Positions 44,151 through 54,545 of a DNA stretch of 64,000 nucleotides are shown piece after piece. A program made the translations under genes and the position numbers. Every line of letters begins with the position of its first letter. Within the stretch, counting starts at the first letter, position 1. Under the pieces are notes generated by a model. That model was not told where the DNA came from and did no database searches. It was given only the letters and a program-made list of their open reading frames with translations. The DNA is from Streptococcus sinensis (GTDB taxonomy: Bacteria > Bacillota > Bacilli > Lactobacillales > Streptococcaceae). The stretch spans positions 20,666 to 84,665 of the forward strand of contig NZ_JPEN01000055.1 in the NCBI RefSeq assembly GCF_000767835.1, written 5' to 3'.

Positions 44151-45851
44151 ATGGAGAAAATCAAACTGGAAACTCCGAAGACAGGTTCGGAACTTCTTTT
44201 AGAAACCTTAGAAAACTTAGGTGTTGATACCATTTTTGGTTATCCAGGCGGAGCGGTCCTGCCCCTTTATGACGCTATCTATAGTTTTAAAGGCATTCGT
44301 CATATTCTAGGTCGGCATGAGCAAGGTTGTGTCCATGAAGCTGAAGGTTACGCTAAGTCAACGGGTAAAATCGGTGTTGCTGTTGTGACTAGTGGACCGG
44401 GAGCGACCAACGCTATTACTGGCATCGCAGATGCTATGAGTGACAGTGTTCCCCTTTTGGTTTTCACTGGTCAGGTTGCCAAATCTGGAATTGGGAAAGA
44501 TGCCTTCCAAGAAGCAGATATTGTTGGCATTACAACTCCTATCACTAAATATAATTATCAGGTTCGTGAAACTGCGGATATTCCGCGGATTATCACAGAG
44601 GCAATTCATATTGCGACGACAGGCCGTCCAGGTCCGGTTGTCATTGATCTTCCAAAAGATGTCTCTGCTTTGGAAACTGATTTTATTTATGATCCGGCTG
44701 TTCATTTGCCAAGTTACCAACCAACAATTGTTCCAAACGAATTGCAAATCAAGAAGATTTTGAAGCAATTGTCCAAAGCTAAGAAACCTGTTCTTGTATC
44801 AGGAGGTGGAGTTAGCTATGCGGAAGCAGCGACAGAATTAGTAGCTTTTGCGGAGCGTTATCAAATTCCGGTTGTGACGAGTCTGTTAGGACAGGGAACG
44901 ATTGCGACAGATCATCCGCTTTTTCTAGGAATGGGCGGCATGCATGGTTCATTTGCTGCAAACATTGCTATGACAGAAGCTGATTTTATGATTAGCATAG
45001 GCTGCCGTTTTGATGACCGTTTAACGGGTAATCCCAAGACCTTTGCTAAGAATGCAAAGGTTGTGCATATTGATATTGATCCGGCAGAAATTGGAAAGAT
45101 TATCAATGTCGACATTCCGGTTGTTGGAGATGCCAAGAAAGCTTTGACGATGCTTTTGGCAGAAGAGCCCGTTCACAATAATACAGAAAAGTGGATTGAC
45201 AAAGTAACCGAAGATAAAAATAGGGTCCGTTCTTATGATAAAAAAGAACGTGTAGTGCAGCCGCAGGCTGTCATTGAGTGTGTGGGCGAGCTAACCAAAG
45301 GAGAGGCTATTGTCGTTACAGATGTTGGGCAACATCAGATGTGGACAGCTCAGTATTATCCCTATAAAAATGAACGTCAACTAGTCACTTCTGGTGGACT
45401 TGGAACCATGGGCTTCGGTGTCCCAGCTGCAATCGGTGCTAAAATTGCTAATCCAGATAAAGAAGTTGTTCTTTTTGTCGGGGATGGTGGCTATCAGATG
45501 ACCAATCAGGAAATGGCCATCCTAAACATTTATAAAGTACCGATTAAGGTAATTATGCTGAACAATCATTCGTTAGGAATGGTTAGGCAATGGCAGGAAG
45601 CCTTTTATGAAGGCAGAACGTCGGAATCAGTTTTTGACAGCCTTCCAGACTTTCAATTAATGGCTCAGGCTTATGGTGTTAAATCTTATAAGTTTAACAA
45701 TCCAGAAACCATTACTCAAGATTTGGAAGTCATCCGAGAAGATGTGCCGATGTTTATCGAAGTAGATATTTCCCGCAAAGAGCACGTGCTTCCAATGGTG
45801 CCGGCTGGCAAGAGCAATCATGAAATGTTGGGGGTGAAGTTTAATGCGTAG
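44151..45851 (+). CDS. ilvB: Acetolactate synthase large subunit
   Basis: A 566-residue thiamine-diphosphate enzyme catalysing the first common step of branched-chain amino acid synthesis. The catalytic Glu is in GRHEQGCVHEAEGYAKSTGK and the ThDP-Mg motif is GDGGYQMTNQEMAILN. It is the biosynthetic form (dependent on the small subunit that follows), not catabolic AlsS. Ribosome site AAAGGGGAAT. The end overlaps ilvN by eight bases. Confidence 0.96.
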   Translation: MEKIKLETPKTGSELLLETLENLGVDTIFGYPGGAVLPLYDAIYSFKGIRHILGRHEQGCVHEAEGYAKSTGKIGVAVVTSGPGATNAITGIADAMSDSVPLLVFTGQVAKSGIGKDAFQEADIVGITTPITKYNYQVRETADIPRIITEAIHIATTGRPGPVVIDLPKDVSALETDFIYDPAVHLPSYQPTIVPNELQIKKILKQLSKAKKPVLVSGGGVSYAEAATELVAFAERYQIPVVTSLLGQGTIATDHPLFLGMGGMHGSFAANIAMTEADFMISIGCRFDDRLTGNPKTFAKNAKVVHIDIDPAEIGKIINVDIPVVGDAKKALTMLLAEEPVHNNTEKWIDKVTEDKNRVRSYDKKERVVQPQAVIECVGELTKGEAIVVTDVGQHQMWTAQYYPYKNERQLVTSGGLGTMGFGVPAAIGAKIANPDKEVVLFVGDGGYQMTNQEMAILNIYKVPIKVIMLNNHSLGMVRQWQEAFYEGRTSESVFDSLPDFQLMAQAYGVKSYKFNNPETITQDLEVIREDVPMFIEVDISRKEHVLPMVPAGKSNHEMLGVKFNA

Positions 45852-46320
45852 AATGTTAACAGCTAAACTCCAAAACCGTTCAGGCGTTTTGAATCGATTC
45901 ACAGGTGTCCTTTCTCGGCGTCAGGTTAATATTGAAAGTATCTCAGTCGGTCCGACAGAGACTCCAGATGTTTCTCGGATTACCATCATAATTGATGTGG
46001 CTTCTCTGGCTGAGGTGGAGCAGATTATCAAGCAGCTTAACCGTCAAATTGATGTGATTCGTGTTCGAGACATCACCGACCATCCACATTTAGAGCGCGA
46101 AGTGATTCTCGTTAAGGTCTCGGCTCCTGCAGATAAACGGGCAGAGCTGTTAGCGATTATTCAGCCTTTCCGTGCAACAGTCGTGGATGTCGCACCGAGT
46201 TCCATCACTATTCAAATGACAGGGGATGCTGAAAAAAGCGAGGCCTTGCTTCGTGTTATTCGTCCTTATGGTATCCGCAACATTGCTCGGACTGGAGCAA
46301 TCGGTTTTACGAGAGACTAA
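45844..46320 (+). CDS. ilvN: Acetolactate synthase small (regulatory) subunit
   Basis: A 158-residue regulatory subunit with an N-terminal ACT domain (LTAKLQNRSGVLNRFTGVLSRRQVNIESISVG) that binds valine for feedback control, and a C-terminal domain that activates the large subunit. Overlaps ilvB, implying translational coupling. Alternative symbol ilvH. Confidence 0.95.
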   Translation: MRRMLTAKLQNRSGVLNRFTGVLSRRQVNIESISVGPTETPDVSRITIIIDVASLAEVEQIIKQLNRQIDVIRVRDITDHPHLEREVILVKVSAPADKRAELLAIIQPFRATVVDVAPSSITIQMTGDAEKSEALLRVIRPYGIRNIARTGAIGFTRD

Positions 46321-46382
46321 CCCTACTAATGACTCCGTTATAACAGCCTAAAAAGGCAAATAAAAGATAGAAAAGAGTGTAA

Positions 46383-47408
<1,026 letters not shown>

Positions 47409-47419
47409 GATCGTGTGGG

Positions 47420-47452
47420 AAACTCAGCTGGCAAGCCAGCTGAGTTTGTTTA
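47420..47452 (+). terminator. Hairpin between ilvC and ilvA, probable partial terminator
   Basis: A 13-bp perfect inverted repeat (47420-47432 with 47435-47447, core CTCAGCTGGC) followed by TTTGTTT. No separate ilvA promoter is evident, so it may lower ilvA expression relative to ilvC. Confidence 0.75.
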
Positions 47453-47474
47453 ACCTATTTGGAAAGGAAAAGGA

Positions 47475-48725
47475 ATGTTAACAGCAAAAGATATCATCCG
47501 TGCCCATAAGGTACTAAAAGATGTCGTTGTCAATACGCCGCTTGATTATGACCATTATTTGTCGGAGAAGTATGGAGCCAAGATTTATCTAAAAAAAGAA
47601 AATTCTCAACGTGTGCGCTCCTTCAAAATCCGTGGAGCCTATTATGCCATTTCTCAGTTGAGCAAGGAGGAACGCGAACGTGGAGTTGTTTGTGCTTCTG
47701 CGGGTAATCATGCTCAGGGAGTAGCTTATACTTGTAATGAAATGAAAATTCCAGCGACAATTTTTATGCCCATTACGACTCCCCAGCAGAAAATCAGTCA
47801 GGTTCGCTTTTTTGGTGGAGACTTTGTGACTATCAAGCTAGTAGGTGATACTTTTGACGCTTCTGCTCGTGCAGCCATGGAATTTACCCGAATAGAGAAT
47901 CGAACCTTTATCGATCCTTTTGATAATGTTCATGTTCAGGCTGGTCAGGGAACGGTTGGCTATGAAATCTTAGATGATGCGGCTCGAGAATCTATTGATT
48001 TAGACTTGGTCTTGGTGCCAGTAGGTGGTGGCGGTCTCATCGCGGGGGTATCCACTTATATTAAGGAGACCCAGCCACAGATTGAGATTATTGGAGTAGA
48101 GGCCAATGGAGCCCGTAGCATGAAGGCTGCTTTCGATGCAGGCGGTCCAGTCAAACTTAAAGAAATTGATAAATTTGCGGATGGCATTGCGGTGCAGAAA
48201 GTCGGCTCTTTGACTTACGAAGTAACGCAAAGAAATGTCGAAACCCTTATCGGCGTCGATGAAGGTCTGATTTCAGAAACGCTGATCGACCTTTATTCGA
48301 AGCAGGGAATTGTAGCAGAGCCTGCAGGGGCAGCAAGTGTAGCAGCCTTGGAAGTGTTGAGAGAATATATCAAAGGAAAAACGATTTGCTGTATCATTTC
48401 GGGCGGTAATAATGACATTAACCGTATGCCGGAGATGGAAGAGCGGGCCCTTATTTATGATGGGATCAAACATTATTTTGTGGTAAACTTCCCGCAGCGA
48501 CCAGGTGCCTTACGTGAATTTGTAAATGATATTTTAGGGCCAAATGATGATATTACTCGGTTTGAATATATCAAGCGGGCTAGCAAAGGAACTGGTCCAG
48601 TCTTGATTGGAATTGCACTGGCAAACAAGTATGACTATGCTGCACTGATTAATCGGATTGAGCAGTTTGACCCATCCTTCATCAATCTGAACGGAAATGA
48701 AACTCTTTATAATATGTTGGTCTGA
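47475..48725 (+). CDS. ilvA: Threonine ammonia-lyase (biosynthetic)
   Basis: A 416-residue PLP enzyme making 2-oxobutanoate for isoleucine synthesis. The PLP lysine is in RVRSFKIRGAYYA (about residues 50-60), and the phosphate loop VPVGGGGLIAG near 178. The C-terminal part after 330 holds a single ACT-like regulatory domain, shorter than the E. coli enzyme's two. Last gene of the ilv operon. Confidence 0.96.
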   Translation: MLTAKDIIRAHKVLKDVVVNTPLDYDHYLSEKYGAKIYLKKENSQRVRSFKIRGAYYAISQLSKEERERGVVCASAGNHAQGVAYTCNEMKIPATIFMPITTPQQKISQVRFFGGDFVTIKLVGDTFDASARAAMEFTRIENRTFIDPFDNVHVQAGQGTVGYEILDDAARESIDLDLVLVPVGGGGLIAGVSTYIKETQPQIEIIGVEANGARSMKAAFDAGGPVKLKEIDKFADGIAVQKVGSLTYEVTQRNVETLIGVDEGLISETLIDLYSKQGIVAEPAGAASVAALEVLREYIKGKTICCIISGGNNDINRMPEMEERALIYDGIKHYFVVNFPQRPGALREFVNDILGPNDDITRFEYIKRASKGTGPVLIGIALANKYDYAALINRIEQFDPSFINLNGNETLYNMLV

Positions 48726-48760
48726 ACCTAAAGATATTTTAGCAAAACTCTGCTTTTTAA

Positions 48761-48789
48761 TTGCAAGCGATTGAGGAGTGTGCTAGAAT
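48761..48789 (+). promoter_or_regulatory. Promoter of the SPFH-domain gene
   Basis: TTGCAA (48761-48766), 17-bp spacer, TAGAAT (48784-48789). Confidence 0.7.
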
Positions 48790-48818
48790 ATACTATATTA
48801 AATTAAGGAGATGTGATT

Positions 48819-49718
48819 ATGTTTTTAAGTCTATTCTTTTTCTTCTTTCTCATTCTCTTGGTTCTCTTTGGAATACTAGTCCTCAGCTCGCTCTACGTTG
48901 TGCGTCAGCAGTCTGTTGCCATCATTGAGCGTTTTGGACGTTACCACAAGACCAGCACAAGTGGGATGAATATCCGTTTGCCTTTGGGAATTGACAAAAT
49001 TGCCGCTCGTGTCCAGTTGCGTTTGTTGCAGAGTGATATCATTGTTGAGACCAAGACTCAGGACAATGTCTTTGTGACCATGAATGTTGCGACCCAGTAT
49101 CGGGTAAATGAACACAATGTCACAGATGCTTACTATAAACTCATGCGGCCAGAAGCGCAGATTAAGTCTTACATCGAAGATGCCCTGCGTTCCTCTGTTC
49201 CTAAACTGACCTTGGACGAGCTCTTTGAAAAGAAAGACGAGATTGCCTTAGAAGTTCAAAAGCAGGTGGCTGAAGAAATGTCCACTTATGGCTATATCAT
49301 TGTCAAAACCTTGATTACTAAGGTTGAGCCAGATGCGGAAGTCAAGCAGTCCATGAATGAAATTAACGCGGCGCAGCGCAAGCGTGTTGCTGCTCAGGAA
49401 TTGGCGGAAGCAGATAAGATCAAAATCGTCACTGCGGCTGAGGCTGAGGCTGAGAAAGACCGTCTGCACGGGGTTGGTATTGCAGAGCAGCGGAAGGCTA
49501 TTGTGGATGGCTTAGCAGATTCTATTAAAGAGTTGAAAGGCGCAAATATTGAGTTGACAGAAGAGCAGATCATGTCCATTTTGTTGACCAATCAATATCT
49601 TGATACACTGAATAATTTTGCAGATAAACCTGGCAATAATACGCTTTTCCTTCCAGCGAATCCAGAAGGGGTAGAAAGTATTAGAACACAGATACTTTCA
49701 GCTCTCAAAGCAAAATAA
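48819..49718 (+). CDS. SPFH/band 7 domain protein
   Basis: A 299-residue stomatin/prohibitin-family protein. One N-terminal transmembrane helix (residues 2-25) is followed by the band 7 domain (VRQQSVAIIERFGRYHKTSTSGMN to about residue 190), an Ala/Glu-rich coiled coil (AAEAEAEKDRLHG), and a C-terminal tail. Such proteins form oligomeric scaffolds in membrane microdomains. I start at 48819 behind AAGGAGATGTGATT; the GTG six bases earlier lies in the spacer. Monocistronic. Confidence 0.92.
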   Translation: MFLSLFFFFFLILLVLFGILVLSSLYVVRQQSVAIIERFGRYHKTSTSGMNIRLPLGIDKIAARVQLRLLQSDIIVETKTQDNVFVTMNVATQYRVNEHNVTDAYYKLMRPEAQIKSYIEDALRSSVPKLTLDELFEKKDEIALEVQKQVAEEMSTYGYIIVKTLITKVEPDAEVKQSMNEINAAQRKRVAAQELAEADKIKIVTAAEAEAEKDRLHGVGIAEQRKAIVDGLADSIKELKGANIELTEEQIMSILLTNQYLDTLNNFADKPGNNTLFLPANPEGVESIRTQILSALKAK

Positions 49719-49763
49719 AGAATTTTCAGAAATATTTAATTTGTTAGAATATGGTTTTTTATG

Positions 49764-49792
49764 TTGACAAACTGTATAAAAACAATTATAGT
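49764..49792 (+). promoter_or_regulatory. Promoter of the small HTH-like gene
   Basis: TTGACA (49764-49769), 17-bp spacer, TATAGT (49787-49792). Confidence 0.85.
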
Positions 49793-49823
49793 AGTTATCG
49801 AAATAAATAGAGAGGAGTAAGAA

Positions 49824-50039
49824 ATGGCTAAATCGAATTTTGAAAAAGTAGAATCAGTTGTTGGTTGGGTTCGTGACAAAAAAATTACAGGTTACCGTAT
49901 TAGTAAAGAAACAAACGCGCGTGAAATGTCAATTATTGCTCTTGCTCAAGGACGGGCAAAAGTAAAGAATATTTCTTTTGAAACAGCTCTTGGCTTGATT
50001 GATTTCTACGACAAAAATCATGAAAAGTTTGAAGACTAA
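49824..50039 (+). CDS. Small putative HTH protein
   Basis: A 71-residue protein. The stretch GYRISKETNAREMSIIALAQGRAKVKNISFETALGLIDFY reads like a Cro/XRE-type helix-turn-helix followed by a terminal helix, as in small phage-type repressors, though the recognition helix is not canonical. It has a strong promoter, a strong AGAGGAG ribosome site and its own terminator, so it is likely a real, well-expressed gene. Targets unknown. Confidence 0.7.
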   Translation: MAKSNFEKVESVVGWVRDKKITGYRISKETNAREMSIIALAQGRAKVKNISFETALGLIDFYDKNHEKFED

Positions 50040-50047
50040 TCTTCAAA

Positions 50048-50072
50048 AAGTGGGGAAACCCGCTTTTTTTTT
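50048..50072 (+). terminator. Terminator of the small HTH-like gene
   Basis: AAGTGGG (50048-50054), GAAA loop, CCCGCTT (50059-50065), one G-U pair, then a T run. Confidence 0.85.
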
Positions 50073-50084
50073 GTTTTTGTAAAT

Positions 50085-50124
50085 AAAAACACAAGACGGT
50101 TGAGTTTTGACCGTCTTGTGTTGT
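50085..50124. terminator. Bidirectional terminator, mainly for the leftward ABC operon
   Basis: A 13-bp perfect stem (50088-50100 with 50110-50122, core CACAAGACGGT) with 9-base loop, ten bases from the stop of the leftward ATPase gene. Confidence 0.85.
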
Positions 50125-50131
50125 AAATTGT

Positions 50132-50872
50132 TTATTTCAAAAAGCGCTGTAGGAATTCTTTTGTCCGTTCTTCTTTAGGATTGGTAAAGAATTCTTGCGG
50201 AGTGCCTTCCTCTGCAATGACTCCTTTATCCATGAAAATAACACGGTTGGAAACATCACGGGCGAACTCCATTTCGTGGGTCACGACAATCATGGTCAGG
50301 CCTTCCTTAGCCAATTCTTTCATGATTTTCAGGACTTCTCCGACCATTTCTGGATCCAGAGCTGAAGTTGGCTCATCGAAAAGGATAGCATCAGGATTCA
50401 TGGAAAGCGCACGCGCAATGGCAACCCGCTGTTTTTGTCCGCCGGAGAGCTGTTTAGGCTTGGCTTGCCAGTAGAGCTCTCCCATGCCCACCTTTTCCAG
50501 ATTTTCTTTGGCAATCTTTTCTGCCTTAGCACGCTCTCTTTTGAGTACGGTTGTCTGAGCTACGATGGTATTTTCCAGCACATTGAGATTTTCAAAAAGA
50601 TTGAAACTTTGGAACACCATACCTAATTTTTCGCGGTAATGAGTCAGATCATAGTTTTCATCCAAGACGTTTTTGCCACGATAGAGAATTTCGCCAGCAG
50701 TAGGTGTTTCGAGGAGGTTGATGGAGCGGAGAAAAGTTGATTTTCCGCTACCAGAACTTCCGATAATGGAGATAACTTCGCCCTTGCGGACAGTCAGAGA
50801 AATGTCTTTCAAGACTTCATTCTCTCCATAGTATTTTTTGAGATGTTTGATTTCTAAAATTGTTTCGGTCAT
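50132..50872 (-). CDS. Polar amino acid ABC transporter ATP-binding protein
   Basis: A 246-residue GlnQ/HisP-type ATPase. Walker [13 protein letters not shown] near residue 38, signature [15 protein letters not shown] near 141, Walker [15 protein letters not shown] near 162, H-loop VVTHEMEFA near 197. Its start overlaps the stop of the fused permease/binding protein gene by four bases. The two form a two-gene importer, most likely for glutamine, glutamate or arginine-like substrates. Confidence 0.93.
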   Translation of the reverse strand: MTETILEIKHLKKYYGENEVLKDISLTVRKGEVISIIGSSGSGKSTFLRSINLLETPTAGEILYRGKNVLDENYDLTHYREKLGMVFQSFNLFENLNVLENTIVAQTTVLKRERAKAEKIAKENLEKVGMGELYWQAKPKQLSGGQKQRVAIARALSMNPDAILFDEPTSALDPEMVGEVLKIMKELAKEGLTMIVVTHEMEFARDVSNRVIFMDKGVIAEEGTPQEFFTNPKEERTKEFLQRFLK

Positions 50873-52434
50873 TGTTTCAATTCTCCCGTCTGCATTTGAT
50901 TGGCACCTGTTGTGTAATGATCTGTGTCAAATTTCTGCTCGATGAAACGTAAGATTCGAGTGACGGTAAAGGTCAAGACAAAGTAAATGACTGCGATAAT
51001 GGTGAAGGTTTGGAAATACTGATAAGTCTGAGTTGCAATCGTATTTCCTGAGAAGTAGAGCTCCACCACGGAGATGACATTCAGGACGGATGTATCCTTG
51101 ATATTGATGACAAATTCATTACCCGTTGCAGGCAAAATGTTGCGGACCACCTGTGGCAGGACAACCTTACGCATGGTTTGGCCGTGGGTCATTCCTAGCG
51201 CAGTAGCTGCTTCAAATTGTCCCTTGTCAACGGCAAAGATACCACCGCGGACAATCTCACTCATATAGGCACCGGTATTGATAGAAACGATAAAGATAGC
51301 GGCAGCTGTCCGGTCAATCGAAATGCCAAAAGCCTGGGCTGTTCCATAGTAGATGACCATAGACTGTACAATCATTGGTGTACCGCGGAAAACTTCGATA
51401 TAGATATTCAAGAACCAACCGAATAGTTTTTGTAGGGAAGCTAAAACTTTATTTTTGGAAACTGGTGCTGTCCGGTAAACTCCAATCAGCAAGCCGATCA
51501 GGAGACCAGCAACTGTCCCTGTGATGGAAATGAGCAAGGTCAAGCCAGCTCCGCGTACAAACTGTGGCCAGTTCTCTTTCCAAATCTTCAGTACTTGATT
51601 GAAGAAGGTATCATCAGCATCGTCCGTATCGGTGTCCACAGGCTGAGTTTTGATCATCTGATCCATCAGCTTCACTTGGTCATCCATTGAGATTTTAGCG
51701 ATGGCAGCATTGGCTTGGTCAATTCGACTGTCACCTTTACGCATACCGATGGCAATTGAGGCGTCTTCTTCGCTAACATCAAAACCTTGCTTGAATTGGA
51801 TCATTTTGAACTTAGAATTAGCAGCTTCGGCTGTCAGGGCTTCAGGGCGCTCGGAGATATAGCCGTCAATGACGCCAGATTCCAAAGCTTGGCGCATTTG
51901 CGCGAAGTCACCCATAGCTGTTTCTTGCTTGGCTCCAGGCAGCTGGGAAATCAGATTGTAAAGATAAACTCCTTGTTGGGAAGTGATTTTGGCATCTTTG
52001 AAGTCTTCGAGAGTCTTGGCTTTGGCGTAGTCACCGTCTTTTCGGACCAGCACAACAGGCTCACTGGTGTAGTAGCTGTCGGAAAAAGCGATTTCTTTTT
52101 TACGTTCAGCCGTTGGGCTCATACCGGCGATAATCATATCGATTTTACCAGATGTCAAGGCTGGAATCAGTCCATTCCAAGAAGTCTTTACAACCAGCGG
52201 TTCCTTGCCCATTTCCTGAGCAATTTTCTTAGCAATTTGGACATCATAGCCATTGGCATATTGATTTGTTCCTTCGATTTTGACAGCTCCGTTTGAATCA
52301 TCATCCTGTGTCCAGTTGAAAGGAGCATAGGCCGCTTCCATCCCAATTCGGAGATAGTCATCTGCCTGAGCCACAGTGAGGGTTCCCAGACAGACGAGGA
52401 GGGCTGTAAATAAGGTTAAAATGAACTTTTTCAT
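50869..52434 (-). CDS. Amino acid ABC transporter: fused substrate-binding protein and permease
   Basis: A 521-residue GlnPH-type fusion. A signal peptide (residues 1-25, ending TVAQA) is followed by one solute-binding domain (about 27-260: [26 protein letters not shown]). The permease domain is at 295-505, with the EAA-like loop [24 protein letters not shown]. Start at 52434 behind AGGAGAG; the open frame continues upstream without a ribosome site. Ligand is inferred from family only. Confidence 0.93.
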   Translation of the reverse strand: MKKFILTLFTALLVCLGTLTVAQADDYLRIGMEAAYAPFNWTQDDDSNGAVKIEGTNQYANGYDVQIAKKIAQEMGKEPLVVKTSWNGLIPALTSGKIDMIIAGMSPTAERKKEIAFSDSYYTSEPVVLVRKDGDYAKAKTLEDFKDAKITSQQGVYLYNLISQLPGAKQETAMGDFAQMRQALESGVIDGYISERPEALTAEAANSKFKMIQFKQGFDVSEEDASIAIGMRKGDSRIDQANAAIAKISMDDQVKLMDQMIKTQPVDTDTDDADDTFFNQVLKIWKENWPQFVRGAGLTLLISITGTVAGLLIGLLIGVYRTAPVSKNKVLASLQKLFGWFLNIYIEVFRGTPMIVQSMVIYYGTAQAFGISIDRTAAAIFIVSINTGAYMSEIVRGGIFAVDKGQFEAATALGMTHGQTMRKVVLPQVVRNILPATGNEFVINIKDTSVLNVISVVELYFSGNTIATQTYQYFQTFTIIAVIYFVLTFTVTRILRFIEQKFDTDHYTTGANQMQTGELKQ

Positions 52435-52524
52435 ATTCTCTCCTAGTCCTTCTAAAATTGTTTTCTCTATTCTACCGAAAAATACGGCGCTTTTCAATCC
52501 CAGTAAGCCCTTACTTAAGAAAAA

Positions 52525-52533
52525 TGCTATAAT
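52525..52533 (+). promoter_or_regulatory. Extended -10 promoter of the DUF2207 gene
   Basis: TG-C-TATAAT with the hexamer at 52528-52533, 28 bases before the ATG. Confidence 0.65.
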
Positions 52534-52561
52534 AGGATAAGTATAAAAAGGATATTGAGTT

Positions 52562-54457
52562 ATGAAAAAGTATTTGTCTGGAATTTTTGTCCTTCTTTTA
52601 AGTTTTTTCTTTGTTGGGACGGTGTCGGCTTTGGACTATCAAATCCAGTCCTATCAAGGGGATTTGGAAATCCAAGCTAATAATACAGCAACCTACATAG
52701 AGCAGGTGACTTATCATTTTGATGATGATTACAATGGCCAGATTGTTTCGCTGGGCTCTGCTGGTAAAATGCCAGAAGGATTTTCTATCGCTTCGGATCC
52801 GACTGTTTCCGTAAAAACCAATGGAATCACAAAGTCTAACTTTGAGCCACAAATCACAGATTTAGGAGATGGTTATGAGGTCAAGATTTACAATGCGGGC
52901 CAAGAAGGGGATACGGTCACTGTAACAGTCACCTGGAAGTTGAGTAATCTTCTTTTTCTTCATAAGGATATTGCTGAGCTAAAGTGGACTCCTATCAGTG
53001 ATTGGGAAGAGAAGATTAAAAGTGTTAGGATTAAGGTTTGGGGCCTAGGAAGCTGGTCTACAACAGAGATGTATGCTCATACAGGCTATTTTGGGCAGCC
53101 GACTGTTGTAGAGAGGAATGGCGCCGACTATTGGATTCAGCTCTCTCATTTACCTAGTGGTAAGAAAGTCGAATTGCATGGATACTGGGATCGGCAGGCC
53201 CTACATCAGGTTGCCCAGAATCCGACGGAAACAGACTATCTGAAAAAATTTCAAGAAATTGAAGAGAAGATTGCGGCTCAGACCAAGTTTTATCATCGCT
53301 CGGGAGAAGTTTATCTGCCTCTCTTTGCCTTGTTTTTGCTGATAGCTTCGGGGATATGTTATCTGATTTTTCGTTCTAAGATTCGACCTAGAAAGAATTT
53401 CCCCAAAAACGCTCGACTTTATGAAGCTCCGCAAAATCTCGCCCCGCTGGTCCTAGCGGCTAATATCTTTGCCGTGGATATGGAGGAAGTCGATCCGACA
53501 AATGGCGGACGAGCTTGTTTAAAATTTGAAAATCTGGTACAGGCTAGCCTGCTGGATCTGATGGATCGAGGCCATATCCAGCTTTTGGGAGATGCCGATG
53601 AGCCGGTGCTGAAGCTAGTTTCTAAAGAATGGCTGTCAGATTTTGAAGGTCAGTTCCTGAAGATGGCTTTTGGGAAAAATAAACAGGTGGCAGTGGCGGA
53701 TTTGTTTGAAGATTATCAGATTTCAGAAGATCTTTATAAAAATAAAAAAGCAAAAGATGAGGCACAAATCCGCCAAATTGGAAGTAGCATTAAAAATCGT
53801 TTTACGGCTAATCTACAGACCTTGTCTGACCAAGTACGCTTGGAGACTCAACGTCTGAACTTGCTGGACCACTATCGCCCATTAAACCGAGAAGAAAAAT
53901 TATTATTTAGAACAGCGCTGGCTGCCAGTTTTCTTTCCTTTGGGACATCTCTGCTGACTTTCTTGGTCTTTCTGCTGGCTTTAGATGGCATTATCTGGTC
54001 TTCTATTCCACTGGGCGGCCTTGCTTTTCTTACGGGTTCTCTGCTGATAAAAGACCTGCAGATCTATCGGCGTGATGGTATTTTAAGTGAAGAAGGAGCC
54101 TACGATTTTTATCTCTGGAAGAGCTTTGCCAATATGCTGCGTGACATTGCTCACCTAGATAAGACAGAGGTGGAGGGAATCATTCTGTGGAACCGTCTCT
54201 TGGTCTATGCTACGCTCTTTGGTTATGCGGATCGTGTCAGCCGCGTGATGAAGCTGCGCCAGATTTCCTTGGGAAATGCTTCGATGGATGGCTATGTCCA
54301 ATATAATCTGCACCCTCTTTTCTATGCAAGTTCCCATAGTTTTTCAAATTATGGTCATGTTGCTTCAACGGCCAGTCATTTCTCTGTTTCATCGGGAGGT
54401 AGTGGTGGCGGTGGCTTCTCTGGCGGAGGCGGAGGCGGAGGTGGTGGAGCCTTTTGA
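52562..54457 (+). CDS. DUF2207 domain-containing membrane protein
   Basis: A 631-residue protein. A signal peptide (residues 1-24, ending VSALDY) is followed by an extracellular DUF2207 domain (about 27-225), a transmembrane helix near 256-276, a cytoplasmic region with charged helices, two more helices near 455-500, and a C-terminal region. It ends in a Gly/Ser-rich tail (GGSGGGGFSGGGG). Such proteins are widespread in Firmicutes and lack a proven function. Monocistronic; no terminator was clear, only a GGGAGA/TCTCCC dyad near 54480-54500. Confidence 0.88.
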   Translation: MKKYLSGIFVLLLSFFFVGTVSALDYQIQSYQGDLEIQANNTATYIEQVTYHFDDDYNGQIVSLGSAGKMPEGFSIASDPTVSVKTNGITKSNFEPQITDLGDGYEVKIYNAGQEGDTVTVTVTWKLSNLLFLHKDIAELKWTPISDWEEKIKSVRIKVWGLGSWSTTEMYAHTGYFGQPTVVERNGADYWIQLSHLPSGKKVELHGYWDRQALHQVAQNPTETDYLKKFQEIEEKIAAQTKFYHRSGEVYLPLFALFLLIASGICYLIFRSKIRPRKNFPKNARLYEAPQNLAPLVLAANIFAVDMEEVDPTNGGRACLKFENLVQASLLDLMDRGHIQLLGDADEPVLKLVSKEWLSDFEGQFLKMAFGKNKQVAVADLFEDYQISEDLYKNKKAKDEAQIRQIGSSIKNRFTANLQTLSDQVRLETQRLNLLDHYRPLNREEKLLFRTALAASFLSFGTSLLTFLVFLLALDGIIWSSIPLGGLAFLTGSLLIKDLQIYRRDGILSEEGAYDFYLWKSFANMLRDIAHLDKTEVEGIILWNRLLVYATLFGYADRVSRVMKLRQISLGNASMDGYVQYNLHPLFYASSHSFSNYGHVASTASHFSVSSGGSGGGGFSGGGGGGGGGAF

Positions 54458-54507
54458 TAAAAAGCTAGCGAAAGGCCCTGGGAGAACTTCCCCTCTCCCC
54501 CAATATA

Positions 54508-54516
54508 TGGTATAAT
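54508..54516 (+). promoter_or_regulatory. uppP promoter, extended -10
   Basis: TG-G-TATAAT with the hexamer at 54511-54516; no clear -35 box. The GGAG ribosome site lies at about 54536-54539. Confidence 0.6.
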
Positions 54517-54545
54517 AAGTGCTAAAGTTGTTTTAGGAGTTAGAT

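Noticed and set aside
51787-52296. 169-residue open frame antisense to the amino acid ABC transporter gene
   Set aside because: Cys/Phe-rich translation without domain, inside a well-supported gene.
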